Source: an uncultured archaeon A07HR60
Lineage (GTDB): Archaea > Halobacteriota > Halobacteria > Halobacteriales > Haloferacaceae
Length of the DNA: 64,000 nt
Reading direction: 5' to 3'
Assembly (NCBI GenBank): GCA_000496235.1
Contig: KI543227.1
Coordinates: forward strand, 45,084-109,083
Made by a program: the position numbers and the translations under genes. The notes under the pieces are model-generated. The model made no database searches, was not told where the DNA came from, and saw only the letters and a list, made by a program, of their open reading frames with translations. Below, piece after piece: positions 49,133 through 57,860 of the stretch (positions are counted from its first letter, which is position 1; each line of letters begins with the position of its first letter).

Positions 49133-50021
49133 CAATCTAGCTGACTCCGTCGCGCTCGAGCTGCTCGGTACGAAGTGGAAACCGCGGATCATCGTCACGG
49201 TGTCCGAGACTGGGGCCATAGGGTTCGGCAGCCTGCAGAGCCGACTCGATAACATCTCGAACAAGGTACTCTCGAACAACCTGGATGATCTCGTCGAGCG
49301 TGACGTGCTCAACAAGGAAGTGCTGCAAGAGTCGCCACGCCGCGTCGAATTCACTCTCACTCCTGCCGGTGAGGACCTGTACACGATTATCGAGGCGACT
49401 GCTGACTGGGACGACCAGTACGTCGAGGGCTACGGGCTCCCGCGTGTGCTAATCGTCGACAACGACCCTCGGCAGGTCGAACTGCTCAACGCCTGGCTCA
49501 GCACCGAGTACGATGTCGTCACTGCGACCGACGGTGAATCAGCCCGTACGGCGCTCGATGACACCATTCAGGCCGCCATTCTGAACCGACATCTCCCCGA
49601 TACGACCGGCGAGGCGATTATCGAGGAGGCTCGTGCCGTCGGAATCTCTCCTCCGACCGCGTTTCTGAGTGCGGTAGATGTCTCGGTGTCTGCGGCTGAA
49701 CTCCCCGCGGATCTGCTCCTCACGAAGCCAACGACACAGGAGGAACTTCTCGGAGCAGTGAAACTTCTCGACCGGATGAACGACTTCTCCGACCTTCGCC
49801 GGAAGATACGCGCGCGAGAACACCGACTCAAGTACGTTCGAGAGACTCAGGGGCCGGCTGTCAAGACGACCGCAGAGTACGAACAGGCTGAAGTGACCCT
49901 CGAAGAGATGCGAGACGAGTGGCAAGATCAACTTGAGCAGGATGAGGCCTGGCGAAAGTTTTCGAACGCTGACTCGATAGAGGAACTACTCGGTCAAGTA
50001 CCATCCGCCCCGGATGACTGA
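49113..50021 (+). CDS. HxlR winged-helix / pseudo-receiver / HalX fusion regulator
   Basis: 302 residues from MSEHSNHNLA. Residues about 8-100 are an HxlR-type winged helix (ALELLGTKWKPRIIVTV, FGSLQSRLDNISNKVLSNNL, PRRVEFTLTPAGEDL). Residues about 110-220 are a receiver: acidic pocket VLIVDNDP and conserved Lys LLTKP are kept, but the phosphoacceptor position reads AILNRHLP, Asn for Asp. The C-terminal 75 residues are a HalX-type coiled helix. HalX normally follows a plain receiver; a DNA-binding HxlR domain in front is unusual and would give this haloarchaeal architecture a clear output. It lies 6 bp before a stand-alone receiver gene and divergent from the flippase operon. Confidence 0.85.
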   Translation: MSEHSNHNLADSVALELLGTKWKPRIIVTVSETGAIGFGSLQSRLDNISNKVLSNNLDDLVERDVLNKEVLQESPRRVEFTLTPAGEDLYTIIEATADWDDQYVEGYGLPRVLIVDNDPRQVELLNAWLSTEYDVVTATDGESARTALDDTIQAAILNRHLPDTTGEAIIEEARAVGISPPTAFLSAVDVSVSAAELPADLLLTKPTTQEELLGAVKLLDRMNDFSDLRRKIRAREHRLKYVRETQGPAVKTTAEYEQAEVTLEEMRDEWQDQLEQDEAWRKFSNADSIEELLGQVPSAPDD

Positions 50022-50027
50022 CCGACC

Positions 50028-50465
50028 GTGACCCCGACCCCTTGCGAGAGTTCGATCGCCCAGCCCTGTGAGATCTCGTATATCGAGGACAACGACGCCG
50101 ACGCAGTGATGATCGAGACGGCGATACGGCAGAGTGGGTGTTCTCGGAATCCGACGCGATTCGCCGGGTCCGAAGAATTTCTCAGCCACCTCGACGGAAT
50201 ACGGCGGCCTGCCCCGTGGCATCATGGTGCCCTCTTGATCGACATTAATCTCCCGTCTGGGTCGGGGTTCGACATCCTCGAGCGAGTTCGGCAACAGTAT
50301 GGCCCCGGCGAGTTGCCTGTCGCTATATTCAGTGGTGGGGCCCGCGAAGCAGAAGTCACCCATGCCTACGAACTCGGGGCGAATGTGTACATCCACAAAC
50401 CGATGGCGTATCCCGAGTACCGGCGCCGCATCACCGGACTGTGCGGCTTCTTCTCTCGGCTGTAG
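50028..50465 (+). CDS. Single-domain response regulator
   Basis: 145 residues from a GTG six bases after the previous stop. The receiver is intact: YIEDNDADAVMIE acidic pocket, phosphoacceptor Asp in LLIDINLPSGSG, SGG switch residues and HKPMAYPEY Lys. The insert before the phospho-Asp strand (IRRPAPWHHGA) is of the Rcp1/CheY-like type used as a shuttle between histidine kinases. Probably cotranscribed with the upstream HxlR-receiver-HalX gene, so it may relay phosphate where that protein cannot. Confidence 0.88.
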   Translation: MTPTPCESSIAQPCEISYIEDNDADAVMIETAIRQSGCSRNPTRFAGSEEFLSHLDGIRRPAPWHHGALLIDINLPSGSGFDILERVRQQYGPGELPVAIFSGGAREAEVTHAYELGANVYIHKPMAYPEYRRRITGLCGFFSRL

Positions 50466-50956
50466 ACTACCCCCGAGAGTGGCTGAGTGAGCGTCCCGGC
50501 CACCCACCGCGGCCCCGATGACGGGCCTCAGCCTATCTGCTCGGGGCCACACTCTGCCGTCGGGAGCCGGTCTCAGGTGCGGAAATCAGCCTGCGTCCCG
50601 CTGGCACGAGATGCCTCCGTGACTCGACTCCAGAGAGTATTTGTGGGTCATCCGGTTGCAGCGGTCCGTCGCCGTCGGCCCCCCTGTGAATCGTGGAGGG
50701 GCCAGGGGCGAGACGGGTCCTCTCGCCTGATCGCGAGACGCCCAGCGAAAATCACCGTGCCAGAGGCTCGCACTGTCCCGACCGGGGAGATACAACCCCC
50801 CGCGTATTAGTAAATGTTCACCTTCTGACCGGGCAGGGTAGGGGTATTGGTGCCCCTGAAGTAGCCGCCTGCTGTGGGTTTTAATCGAAGGTGAATACTG
50901 AAGCAATTCAGCGCCCAAGTAACCATATCGACAGCGGTGGTACATAGATCCAACTC
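50466..50956. other. Intergenic with a separated inverted repeat
   Basis: No gene is convincing. TGTTCACCTTC (50815-50825) and GAAGGTGAATA (50887-50897) form an 10-of-11 inverted repeat about 60 bases apart, the second arm beginning just after TTTTAATC (50879-50886), a possible TATA box for the gene at 50957. This could be an operator pair. Confidence 0.45.
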
Positions 50957-52108
50957 GTGGCCCCATCACCGACCGAGAGGCGAGTCCTACTAGTAGAGGA
51001 CAGTGATAGCGATGCGCAACTGTACGCGACGATGATGCAGGAACTCCAGGCAGACACCGTCAATAATCCGACTGTGACCCCGACAGACGTCGACCGAGTC
51101 TCATCGCTGGAATCTGGCCTTTCCCACCTTACTGGCACGAAGACGACGTATGACGTGGTTTTGTTGGATCTAAATCTCCCCGATTCTGCCGGGCTCGAGA
51201 CACTTGACAGTGTCACTGAGATTAACTCTTCCGTGGCGATTGTAGTTTTGACTGGTGTTGGTGACCAGCAACTCGGCCGAGACGCGGTTGACAAGGGAGC
51301 CCAGGATTTCCTGATCAAAGCACAGGTCACCCCGCGGGTGCTGGATAAGGCGATTTCGTATGCTCAGACGCGGAAAGCCCAGACAGATGCGATTCAACAG
51401 CAGCGAAACGAGTTGCAGGTGCTCAACTGGGTAATCCGGCACGAGATCCGCAATGATGCCGCGATTATCTTGGGGTGGGCAAACGAACTGATGCCCGACT
51501 CCGCGAGTGAGCGGCGCTCGCTAAACCGGATCGAGGACGCAAGCGACCACATCGTGAAATTGACCAAATCTGTTGGAGGGCTTGTCAACACGCTTGAAGA
51601 TGACAAAGCAGAGCTGAACGCCATTGAAATGACCTCGGTGTTAGAGGCCGAAGCGACACGATTGCAGGAAACCCACGATTCGGTGACCATCACGGTCGCC
51701 GACGGATCCCCCGAGAGCGTCTCGGTGAGAGCAAACGAGTTCCTCGGGACTGTGTTCCGGAACGTGTTATCGAGCGCAATCGAGCGGAACGCCGCTGACG
51801 GCCAGCACATAGAAATTAGCGTCCAGCCCCCGACGAGGACCGAGAGTGAATCCACGATCGACCCCGTCTCCACTGATGGCGGTGATTCCGACACGTACGT
51901 GTGGGTCAGCGTCAAAGACGACGGGGAGGTGATTGACCATCTTACGAGCGAGAGTCTCACGACCACATTAGACACCAGAGAGGCAGACGAGACACATATT
52001 GGCCTGTATTTCGTCAACCGGTTCATGACCCAATACGGGGGTGAAGTCCGGCTCGAAGACGACGCGCCCGATGGAAAGATCATAAGACTCGGCTTCGTCC
52101 CGGCATGA
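50957..52108 (+). CDS. Receiver-histidine kinase hybrid (REC-HisKA-HATPase)
   Basis: 383 residues from GTG 50957. An N-terminal receiver (VLLVEDSDSDAQL, phospho-Asp VLLDLNLPDSAG, Thr VLTGVG, Lys LIKA) is followed by a helix with the phosphoacceptor His (NWVIRHEIRNDAAII). A HATPase follows with N-box VFRNVLSSAIERNA, while the G1 box reads VKDDGEVID rather than DxGxG and the G2 region is short (THIGLYFVNRFM). The order REC-kinase with no sensor is common in haloarchaea. The degenerate G1 box makes catalytic activity uncertain. Separate promoter from the two regulators upstream. Confidence 0.82.
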   Translation: MAPSPTERRVLLVEDSDSDAQLYATMMQELQADTVNNPTVTPTDVDRVSSLESGLSHLTGTKTTYDVVLLDLNLPDSAGLETLDSVTEINSSVAIVVLTGVGDQQLGRDAVDKGAQDFLIKAQVTPRVLDKAISYAQTRKAQTDAIQQQRNELQVLNWVIRHEIRNDAAIILGWANELMPDSASERRSLNRIEDASDHIVKLTKSVGGLVNTLEDDKAELNAIEMTSVLEAEATRLQETHDSVTITVADGSPESVSVRANEFLGTVFRNVLSSAIERNAADGQHIEISVQPPTRTESESTIDPVSTDGGDSDTYVWVSVKDDGEVIDHLTSESLTTTLDTREADETHIGLYFVNRFMTQYGGEVRLEDDAPDGKIIRLGFVPA

Positions 52109-52232
52109 CCCCTCAGTTCCGGTGTCTCTCTGATCTGTTCCCCGACCCGTCTGCGTTTCCGTTCGCGTCTCCGTCTACCCCTGCATCTGCACAGTGACAC
52201 GACTCGCTTCCCCTCTCCTGTCCGGGACGTTC

Positions 52233-52994
52233 TCATCGCTCACGCGACAGAATCTGGAGAACGACGACCCGCCCTGGACCGTCGCTGTCGGCCAATCTCG
52301 CCTGGACCGGACGCTCAACCATCGCGGCCACGGCCGCACCCAGTAGCGACACTACAATTGCGCCATCTGCAGACGTTTGCTTTGCTCGGGGTTCTTTCAA
52401 GCGAATATCGATAGTCGTCGAAGCCGCCTCCGCGCGGCGCTCTTCGATGTCCCACTCAGAGACCAGTTCTCTTTGTCTGCAGAGCTCAAGCGCTTCCTCG
52501 ATAGCCTGGGGTGTCTGTGTTTGCGGGAGTGACCCGGTTGTCTGCTCGATTATCTTCCACCCGACTGTTGGGACAGCGACGCCAGCGCTCTCGTGGTCCT
52601 GAAACGTCTCGGCGGCCAGCGGATTCGGCGGCGCGGTATCGTCTTGCGCTGCAGACGGGTACCAACAGCGAACATTCCCTGTCTCCGTCAGCGTGTACCA
52701 CCCGTTGTCGTCGAGACGGAGTTCCCGTTTGATGCTATCCACGAGGTCTCTCCGCGCAGCTACCACTACGTCTCGGTTGGACGGGGGCTGATTCCTCATC
52801 GCGTAGTCGAACGAGATCAGCAGGAGACAGACTGAAACTACGGCAATCAGGAGCTCGCGTTGGTCGGTGAGAACAACAGCAAGGACCGCCGACACAATCG
52901 AGATCAGGCCGAGTGCGGCTTGTAGCGGTGAGATCGACCACCTCGATCGTGATTGAACAGATCCGTCAGACTGACCCTCGGTCTCCTCGCTCAT
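52233..52994 (-). CDS. Unknown membrane-associated protein, last gene of MoxR operon B
   Basis: 253 residues from MSEETEGQSD. Two closely spaced hydrophobic segments (about residues 22-60: LQAALGLISIVSAVLAVVL and LLIAVVSVCLLLISF) are followed by a cytosolic domain of mixed alpha/beta character. That domain includes GWYTLTETGNVRCWYPSAAQ and a C-terminal segment with VVSLLGAAVAAMVERPVQAR. I recognise no family. Its start overlaps the upstream stop by four bases (52991-52994), so it belongs to the operon. The frame extends to 53132 but lies within the upstream gene. Confidence 0.7.
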   Translation of the reverse strand: MSEETEGQSDGSVQSRSRWSISPLQAALGLISIVSAVLAVVLTDQRELLIAVVSVCLLLISFDYAMRNQPPSNRDVVVAARRDLVDSIKRELRLDDNGWYTLTETGNVRCWYPSAAQDDTAPPNPLAAETFQDHESAGVAVPTVGWKIIEQTTGSLPQTQTPQAIEEALELCRQRELVSEWDIEERRAEAASTTIDIRLKEPRAKQTSADGAIVVSLLGAAVAAMVERPVQARLADSDGPGRVVVLQILSRER

Positions 52995-53437
52995 ACTGGC
53001 ACCGTGTACCAGTACACGGCGACGGTAGCGCCGAGTAGCGTCATCGCGACACCAATCATGGCGGGCCAGACGGTTCCCGTGGTCCCGACGATAACCGCGA
53101 TGGGAACTGCGATCACTATCGATCCAATCCACAGATACTGTTTCGTTCGAGAGAAGCCGACCTTCGAAGCGACGGGCGGTGCCAAAACGACAACAATCCC
53201 TCCGGCCACGGACAGTGGCGACGAGCTGGTATTCACGAGCACGATAATCCCGGTCAGAAGCCCCACAGTCAGTGGGGTCGGCAGGCGTCGGGTTCCGGCA
53301 GCCAACACGGCTCCGATGGCAAGCCCGCCGACCCCGAACCCGACGACTGCGATAGTAGTCACCAGAACCACGACGCCGGTGACCGGAGATCGCTGGTGGA
53401 TCTGGGCGAGTAACCGCCGATACTGTGCGCGGTTCAT
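52991..53437 (-). CDS. Small polytopic membrane protein of MoxR operon B
   Basis: 148 residues with about five hydrophobic segments and few charges (GVVVLVTTIAVVGFGVGGLA, SVAGGIVVVLAPPV, WIGSIVIAVPIAVIVG, IGVAMTLLGATVAVYWY). Start overlaps the end of the DUF58 frame and its stop overlaps the next gene, each by four bases. No motif is known; presumably a subunit or partner of the DUF58/DUF1616 membrane assembly. Confidence 0.7.
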   Translation of the reverse strand: MNRAQYRRLLAQIHQRSPVTGVVVLVTTIAVVGFGVGGLAIGAVLAAGTRRLPTPLTVGLLTGIIVLVNTSSSPLSVAGGIVVVLAPPVASKVGFSRTKQYLWIGSIVIAVPIAVIVGTTGTVWPAMIGVAMTLLGATVAVYWYTVPV

Positions 53438-54841
53438 GAGGACCTGTCCTGATGGCTCAGCTTGTACTCTGGAGATTGCCGCCCGTCGCCGCGCCCGAAA
53501 TCACGAGGATGCAGCGGTCGCTCAGTCACCGACACCTCGGCGCCGGGTTCGACTGCCGTCTGCAGAGCCGCTGTAGGGTCGCTTGCGTCAGGTGTGGTCA
53601 ACACCGAAATCTGGAGTCCGTCAGGATGTGATTCCGCCTCGATTCCGCTGGCGGTCCGCCTCGTCGTTCGAGTCCCGGTCACGAGCGAGACAGACGGTGT
53701 CCCCCCACGCCAAGCGACGAGCCCGTCGGAGAGCTACCCTCAACGAATTCTTCTCGCCATTCGCCTGCTTGTGAAATGTCGTCACCATCTCGCCGATCTC
53801 TGTTCGTTGCCGTATGGGCTGTGTTGCGCCAGCCCCGTTCGGTGGCCCCGACGGCTCGCCCTGGCTGTCGGAGCCGGCTCGTGCGACGCGCAGTATCTGA
53901 TCGAGCGTCATCTCCGGGTCCCGACCAGAGGAGTTGGTGTCGAACCAGGGCTCTCCCGATGGACGGACGACCCCAATGACGGTGTGAGTGGAGCTGCTGG
54001 CGTGGCCAAGATGCTCGCGACAGACGGTCACCCCAGCCTGCCATGCCGACCGTGAGAGGCTCGGCAAATCAAGAACCACCACCTTGGTGGGTGTGCGTTC
54101 GCGCGCGAACTCCCGGACATAGAGTGTATTCCGCCGTGCGGACGCCTTCCAGTCCACGTGCGAGAACGGGTCGCCGGTGACGTACTCTCTGAGCCCGTCG
54201 TATTCGGTGCTCGATGCGTCCGATTCGGATTCACCATCACCGTTAGCCCCGGAATCGGAATCAGAGTCGGGTTCGCGTCCGGGTTGCTCGAAGCTTGTGA
54301 CGTCTGCTCCGTGTCTACTCTGTTCTGCCCGGTCGAATTCATCGAGCGGAATCTCCGTATCGACCGTCGTGAGATCTGCCGAACAGACAGACTCTGGACT
54401 ATCTACACGCCCGCTGAGCCCGACCACAAGCTGACTGTCCCCAGATGCGGGTGTAAATTGGAGCTCTGTCGGGGGCGTCGCCGTCACGGTCTCACTATTG
54501 GTCTCTGTCTGGACAGACAGGACCGCATCGATTGGATCCAGTGACTCTGAATCCCCGGACAGGCTGATACGAAGGGGGGACTCGGCAGTGGCTCCCCCTG
54601 ATACGGGCGTGATATCAATCTCGGTATCTGTCGTGAACTCCCGGAGGCGGAGGGTAACCGTGTACAGTTCGCCGAGCAGGAACAGACCGAGTGACCCGGC
54701 ACCTGCGAGCACGATAGCGTTATTCGAGAGCCCGCTCAACAGGAGCGCTGCCGCCGCCGCTCCAGCGACCAGATATCCCTGCCGGTGAATATCGAGCCTG
54801 AGCTGCGACGGGCGGGCAGCGAGTGTCACACGCGGATTCAC
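53434..54841 (-). CDS. DUF58 domain protein of operon B, C-terminus in a shifted frame
   Basis: The first frame (54841 to 53621) has two N-terminal membrane helices, an extracellular-type beta domain with an acidic Ser/Asp-rich insert, and the DUF58 signature GLREYVTGDPFSHVDWKAS followed by VVVLDLPSLSR. It stops after TVCLARDRDSNDEAD. A second frame (53682 to 53434) continues with DGLQISVLTTPDASDPTAAL, the expected last strand and helix of the vWA-like fold, and its stop overlaps the next ATG by four bases like every junction in the operon. Removing one base between 53621 and 53682 gives one 468-residue protein. Whether the break is real or technical is not decidable here. Confidence 0.82.
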
Positions 54842-55809
54842 TGGCGTTCACCGTCACTGTCGGGCTGGACTGTGACAATGAGTCGCACCTCCCGGTACGG
54901 CTCCGGGAGGCTCGCCGGAGACTCTGGCACATCCGCGGTTGAGGACCGATAGAGTCGCATCGTGAACCGTACCTCGCCGGGTGCCTGTGGAGCCGAGAGA
55001 GTCGGTCGGAGCTGCGCGGATTCGCCGTCGGGGAGTCTGACAGTCTCGGTGTTCAATACCACCGGCTCGCTGTTCTCCCCCTCACGCGTCACGACTAGCG
55101 TGTAATCCGTAGCGGTCTGTTCTTCATTGCGGATCCCCACGACCACTGATGTCGTCTCTCTGGGCTCGAGTATCTCTGGGTACCTATCGGCACTGAGTTG
55201 ATCACGCTCAGTCTCGGTGAGTAGACTGAGTTCCGTGTAACTCTGCTGTGGGGGCGATATCGTCATCAGGCCGATAAACAACACTGCCGCGATGGCGACC
55301 AGCAGCCACTGCTGTCGCGCGTCAGTGTCCACGGCATCCGATAGTGCCGGCCGCGGCAGCCGGGCAGTCACCCGCTGCGTCGATCCTGATGCATTGTTTG
55401 CCCTCAAACGAGTCGACTCCCGAGAGGTGTTGAGTGCCAGAAGTAACGACCCGCCGAGGACCGCCCCTGTCGACACCACAAGAACGGTGAGAACCTGGTC
55501 GAAGGTGATTCTGCCCGTGAGTTCGTTTAGCGCGAGCCCCACCAGCCCGACAATCGCCGGCGACGCGCCGATAGACAACGCCAACCGGGTTCGTCGTGGG
55601 ACTGTCTGCTCTGTGTGGCCGCGCATACTCGAGAAAATGAGCGTCTGGAGGGCGTACCCCGGAATGAAAAACACGAATAACGCGCCTGCGGCAAGACGCA
55701 ACACTGACGCCTGAAGAACCGGCTGGACTGTGATGAGAGCTGCGAGCCCCGTCACCACGAGGGCGGCGGCTCGCCAGTACATCTGCTCACGCGGTCCGTG
55801 CATTCTCAC
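54838..55809 (-). CDS. DUF1616 membrane protein
   Basis: 323 residues from GTG 55809, or 321 from ATG 55803. The N-terminal half has four membrane helices with the DUF1616 signature LRLAAGALFVFFIPGYAL and LALSIGASPAIVGLVGLALN. A fifth helix (WLLVAIAAVLFIGLMTI) leads to an extracellular beta-sandwich of about 130 residues (YTLVVTREGENSEPVVL) of the kind that binds surface polymers or partners. Role unknown; DUF1616 genes occur in archaeal MoxR/DUF58 clusters. Overlaps its neighbours by four bases. Confidence 0.8.
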   Translation of the reverse strand: MRMHGPREQMYWRAAALVVTGLAALITVQPVLQASVLRLAAGALFVFFIPGYALQTLIFSSMRGHTEQTVPRRTRLALSIGASPAIVGLVGLALNELTGRITFDQVLTVLVVSTGAVLGGSLLLALNTSRESTRLRANNASGSTQRVTARLPRPALSDAVDTDARQQWLLVAIAAVLFIGLMTISPPQQSYTELSLLTETERDQLSADRYPEILEPRETTSVVVGIRNEEQTATDYTLVVTREGENSEPVVLNTETVRLPDGESAQLRPTLSAPQAPGEVRFTMRLYRSSTADVPESPASLPEPYREVRLIVTVQPDSDGERQ

Positions 55810-56843
55810 CTCCCACCGTCGGTCGCCGGTCGTGAATCAGCCGGTGATGTCGACGGGGCTGCGGGGGCTCCCGTCACCTCCAGCGTTTCGTCGAGTACAC
55901 TCCGTGCCGCCGCGATGTCACCCGGCTGGGCCTGATCGATCGCGATCCGGTGACAAAGCCCGTCGACGGCCACCTCACTCACGTCTTCGGGAAGGACGTA
56001 CGTCCGCTGCTCGAGTGCGGCGTTGACTTTCGCGGCTCGTTGCAGCTCGATAAGGGCACGCGGCGAAGGGGTGTTCGAGACACGCCCGTCTGTCTCGAGC
56101 GCTCGATGAATCTCGACGACGTACTGTCTGATGGGGGGAGAAACGTGGACCGCATCGATGAGTCGCCGGGCGCTGCGCACCGCTTGAGGCGACAGTCCTG
56201 GATTGGAGCTCCCTTCACGTCGGCTCTCGTCTGCCGAGTTACGCTGGCCGGCTGTAGTGAGGATTTCTTGAAGCGCGTCCGTCCCGGTCGGTGTCGACAC
56301 CGTGATATGGAACATGAAGCGGTCGAGTTGAGAGTCGGGTAGCTGGTAGGTACCGGCCATCTCCAGCGGATTCCGCGTTGCAATCATGAAAAACGGGCTC
56401 GGCAGGGTGTACGTCTCACCGTCGGTCGAGACACGACCCTCCTCCATCGCCTCGAGAAGTGCGGCCTGGGCTTTGGGCATCGCGCGGTTGATCTCGTCTG
56501 CAATGATGACGTGACTGAAGATAGGCCCCCGGCGAAATTCGAAGTTCCCAGCTTGCTGATCGTAGATCTGTGTGCCAGTGATGTCGGCGGGGAGAACGTC
56601 GGGTGTGAGTTGGACTCGGTTCGTCGGCAGTCCTGCCGCGGTAGCGACTCGGCCGGCAATTGTCGTTTTGGCAACACCCGCCGGCCCCTCGAGCAGCACG
56701 TGTCCGCCGGCGAGGAGTGCTATCGTCAGCTGCCTGACGACAGCCGTCTGGCCGACGATCGTCTCACCGACGGCTGCCTGAACTTGTTCGTGGAGCGTGG
56801 CTGGGGAGACAACAGGCGAATTTCGAGGGTGCTCGTCGGACAT
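55806..56843 (-). CDS. MoxR-family AAA+ ATPase of operon B
   Basis: 345 residues. Walker A LLEGPAGVAKTTIA, MoxR segment LTPDVLPADITGTQ, Walker B IIADEINRAMPKAQAAL, sensor 1 IATRNPLEMAGTYQLP, and the C-terminal lid helices with SPRALIELQRAAKVNA are all present. It differs from the MoxR at 14.9-15.8 kb in the P-loop (GPAGVAKT instead of DVPGTGKT) and in a longer linker. First gene of a five-gene chain with DUF1616, DUF58 and two membrane proteins, so here ATPase and DUF58 are produced together. Confidence 0.92.
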   Translation of the reverse strand: MSDEHPRNSPVVSPATLHEQVQAAVGETIVGQTAVVRQLTIALLAGGHVLLEGPAGVAKTTIAGRVATAAGLPTNRVQLTPDVLPADITGTQIYDQQAGNFEFRRGPIFSHVIIADEINRAMPKAQAALLEAMEEGRVSTDGETYTLPSPFFMIATRNPLEMAGTYQLPDSQLDRFMFHITVSTPTGTDALQEILTTAGQRNSADESRREGSSNPGLSPQAVRSARRLIDAVHVSPPIRQYVVEIHRALETDGRVSNTPSPRALIELQRAAKVNAALEQRTYVLPEDVSEVAVDGLCHRIAIDQAQPGDIAAARSVLDETLEVTGAPAAPSTSPADSRPATDGGR

Positions 56844-56857
56844 TGAATTGTGACAAC

Positions 56858-56869
56858 TATAGTTATAGC
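56858..56869 (-). promoter_or_regulatory. TATA-like element upstream of MoxR (operon B)
   Basis: On the minus strand CTATAACTATAG ends 15 bases before the ATG at 56843. Its spacing fits a leaderless or nearly leaderless transcript, common in haloarchaea, and suggests the MoxR gene starts a transcript distinct from DUF4350. The element is also partly palindromic. Confidence 0.5.
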
Positions 56870-56915
56870 CCGTGTGGGAACGTATAACCGGTCACTCGGC
56901 GGTAGTCATCTGCGG

Positions 56916-57860
56916 TTACTTCCAGGTGATGCGTAGTGTCTGATCGGTCGACTGTGAGCTTCTCGCGCGTCGGTACAGCATAACACAGAGCCAGACACCG
57001 ATTGCTCCAGCAGCACAAAATAACGGAACTCCGAGAACTGTCCCCAGAGGTGTCTTGAGCGCGAGACGGAGCCGTGAAACGGGGGCAAATCTCGCCGTCT
57101 GCGGATACACGATCAAGGCGCCGTCGGACGTCAGCGCGCCTGCGAGCCGCCGGGTTTGTCTAACCTGCCACTGGCCGTTCGTGAGCACACTCGCGTCACC
57201 CACGAGGATGACTCGGCCAGCGCCGACCGATTCGCTTACGACGACCGGATAGTTACCCCGAGGTTCGGCCGCGTCGATCCGGCCATCGGCGTTGAGATCC
57301 CGCGCTGCTCGTGGTGTCTGCGCCAAAACGGTTCGAGACGTGTCGTCCCGGTCAGCCGCGACACCGAGGGGCTTCGCGACATTGACCTGAACACCGGTGA
57401 ATTTGAGACCTGCCGTTTCGCTGCCAATCACGCTGAACTGGGCTGGTGGCCTCGACTGAGACTGAGTTGCAGTCGCACGCAGAAAGCCGGCTCCGACCCG
57501 ACTCGTGAGGCCGAGCGCTTCGAGAAGCCGATTCGACTGCTCGTCTTCGGTGAGAAAAACGACAGTCCCGCCGTCGTCGAGATAGCCCTGGAGTGCGTCG
57601 ACATCGGCCGTGTCTACGGCACTCCCACCGCCGAAAATAATCACTGTTTCGGGTGTTGTTTCTCTGTCGAGAGCAGCGTAGGAGACGGCGACAGCCCCGT
57701 CAGTCGCCTCGACAAGCCGGCTCGTGCCCTGTTCGCCGTGATTGTACGGGTCGAGTGGGGCGTCAGTCGTGGTCACTGCCCCGACGAGGATGACGACGAG
57801 CACACAACACACTCCAACGGCGAGAAGAGCAACTTGCAGCTCAGTGCGATAGTGGTTCAC
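56916..57860 (-). CDS. DUF4350 domain membrane protein
   Basis: 314 residues. One N-terminal helix (QVALLAVGVCCVLVVILVGA) is followed by an extracellular Rossmann-like domain typical of DUF4350 (TVIIFGGGSAVDTADVDALQ, YLDDGGTVVFLTEDEQSN, GAGRVILVGDASVLTNGQW). A C-terminal membrane helix (VLGVPLFCAAGAIGVWLCVM) ends the chain. It belongs to the group of proteins encoded beside MoxR/DUF58. The upstream small membrane gene overlaps by four bases; MoxR follows after 72 bp. Confidence 0.82.
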   Translation of the reverse strand: MNHYRTELQVALLAVGVCCVLVVILVGAVTTTDAPLDPYNHGEQGTSRLVEATDGAVAVSYAALDRETTPETVIIFGGGSAVDTADVDALQGYLDDGGTVVFLTEDEQSNRLLEALGLTSRVGAGFLRATATQSQSRPPAQFSVIGSETAGLKFTGVQVNVAKPLGVAADRDDTSRTVLAQTPRAARDLNADGRIDAAEPRGNYPVVVSESVGAGRVILVGDASVLTNGQWQVRQTRRLAGALTSDGALIVYPQTARFAPVSRLRLALKTPLGTVLGVPLFCAAGAIGVWLCVMLYRRARSSQSTDQTLRITWK

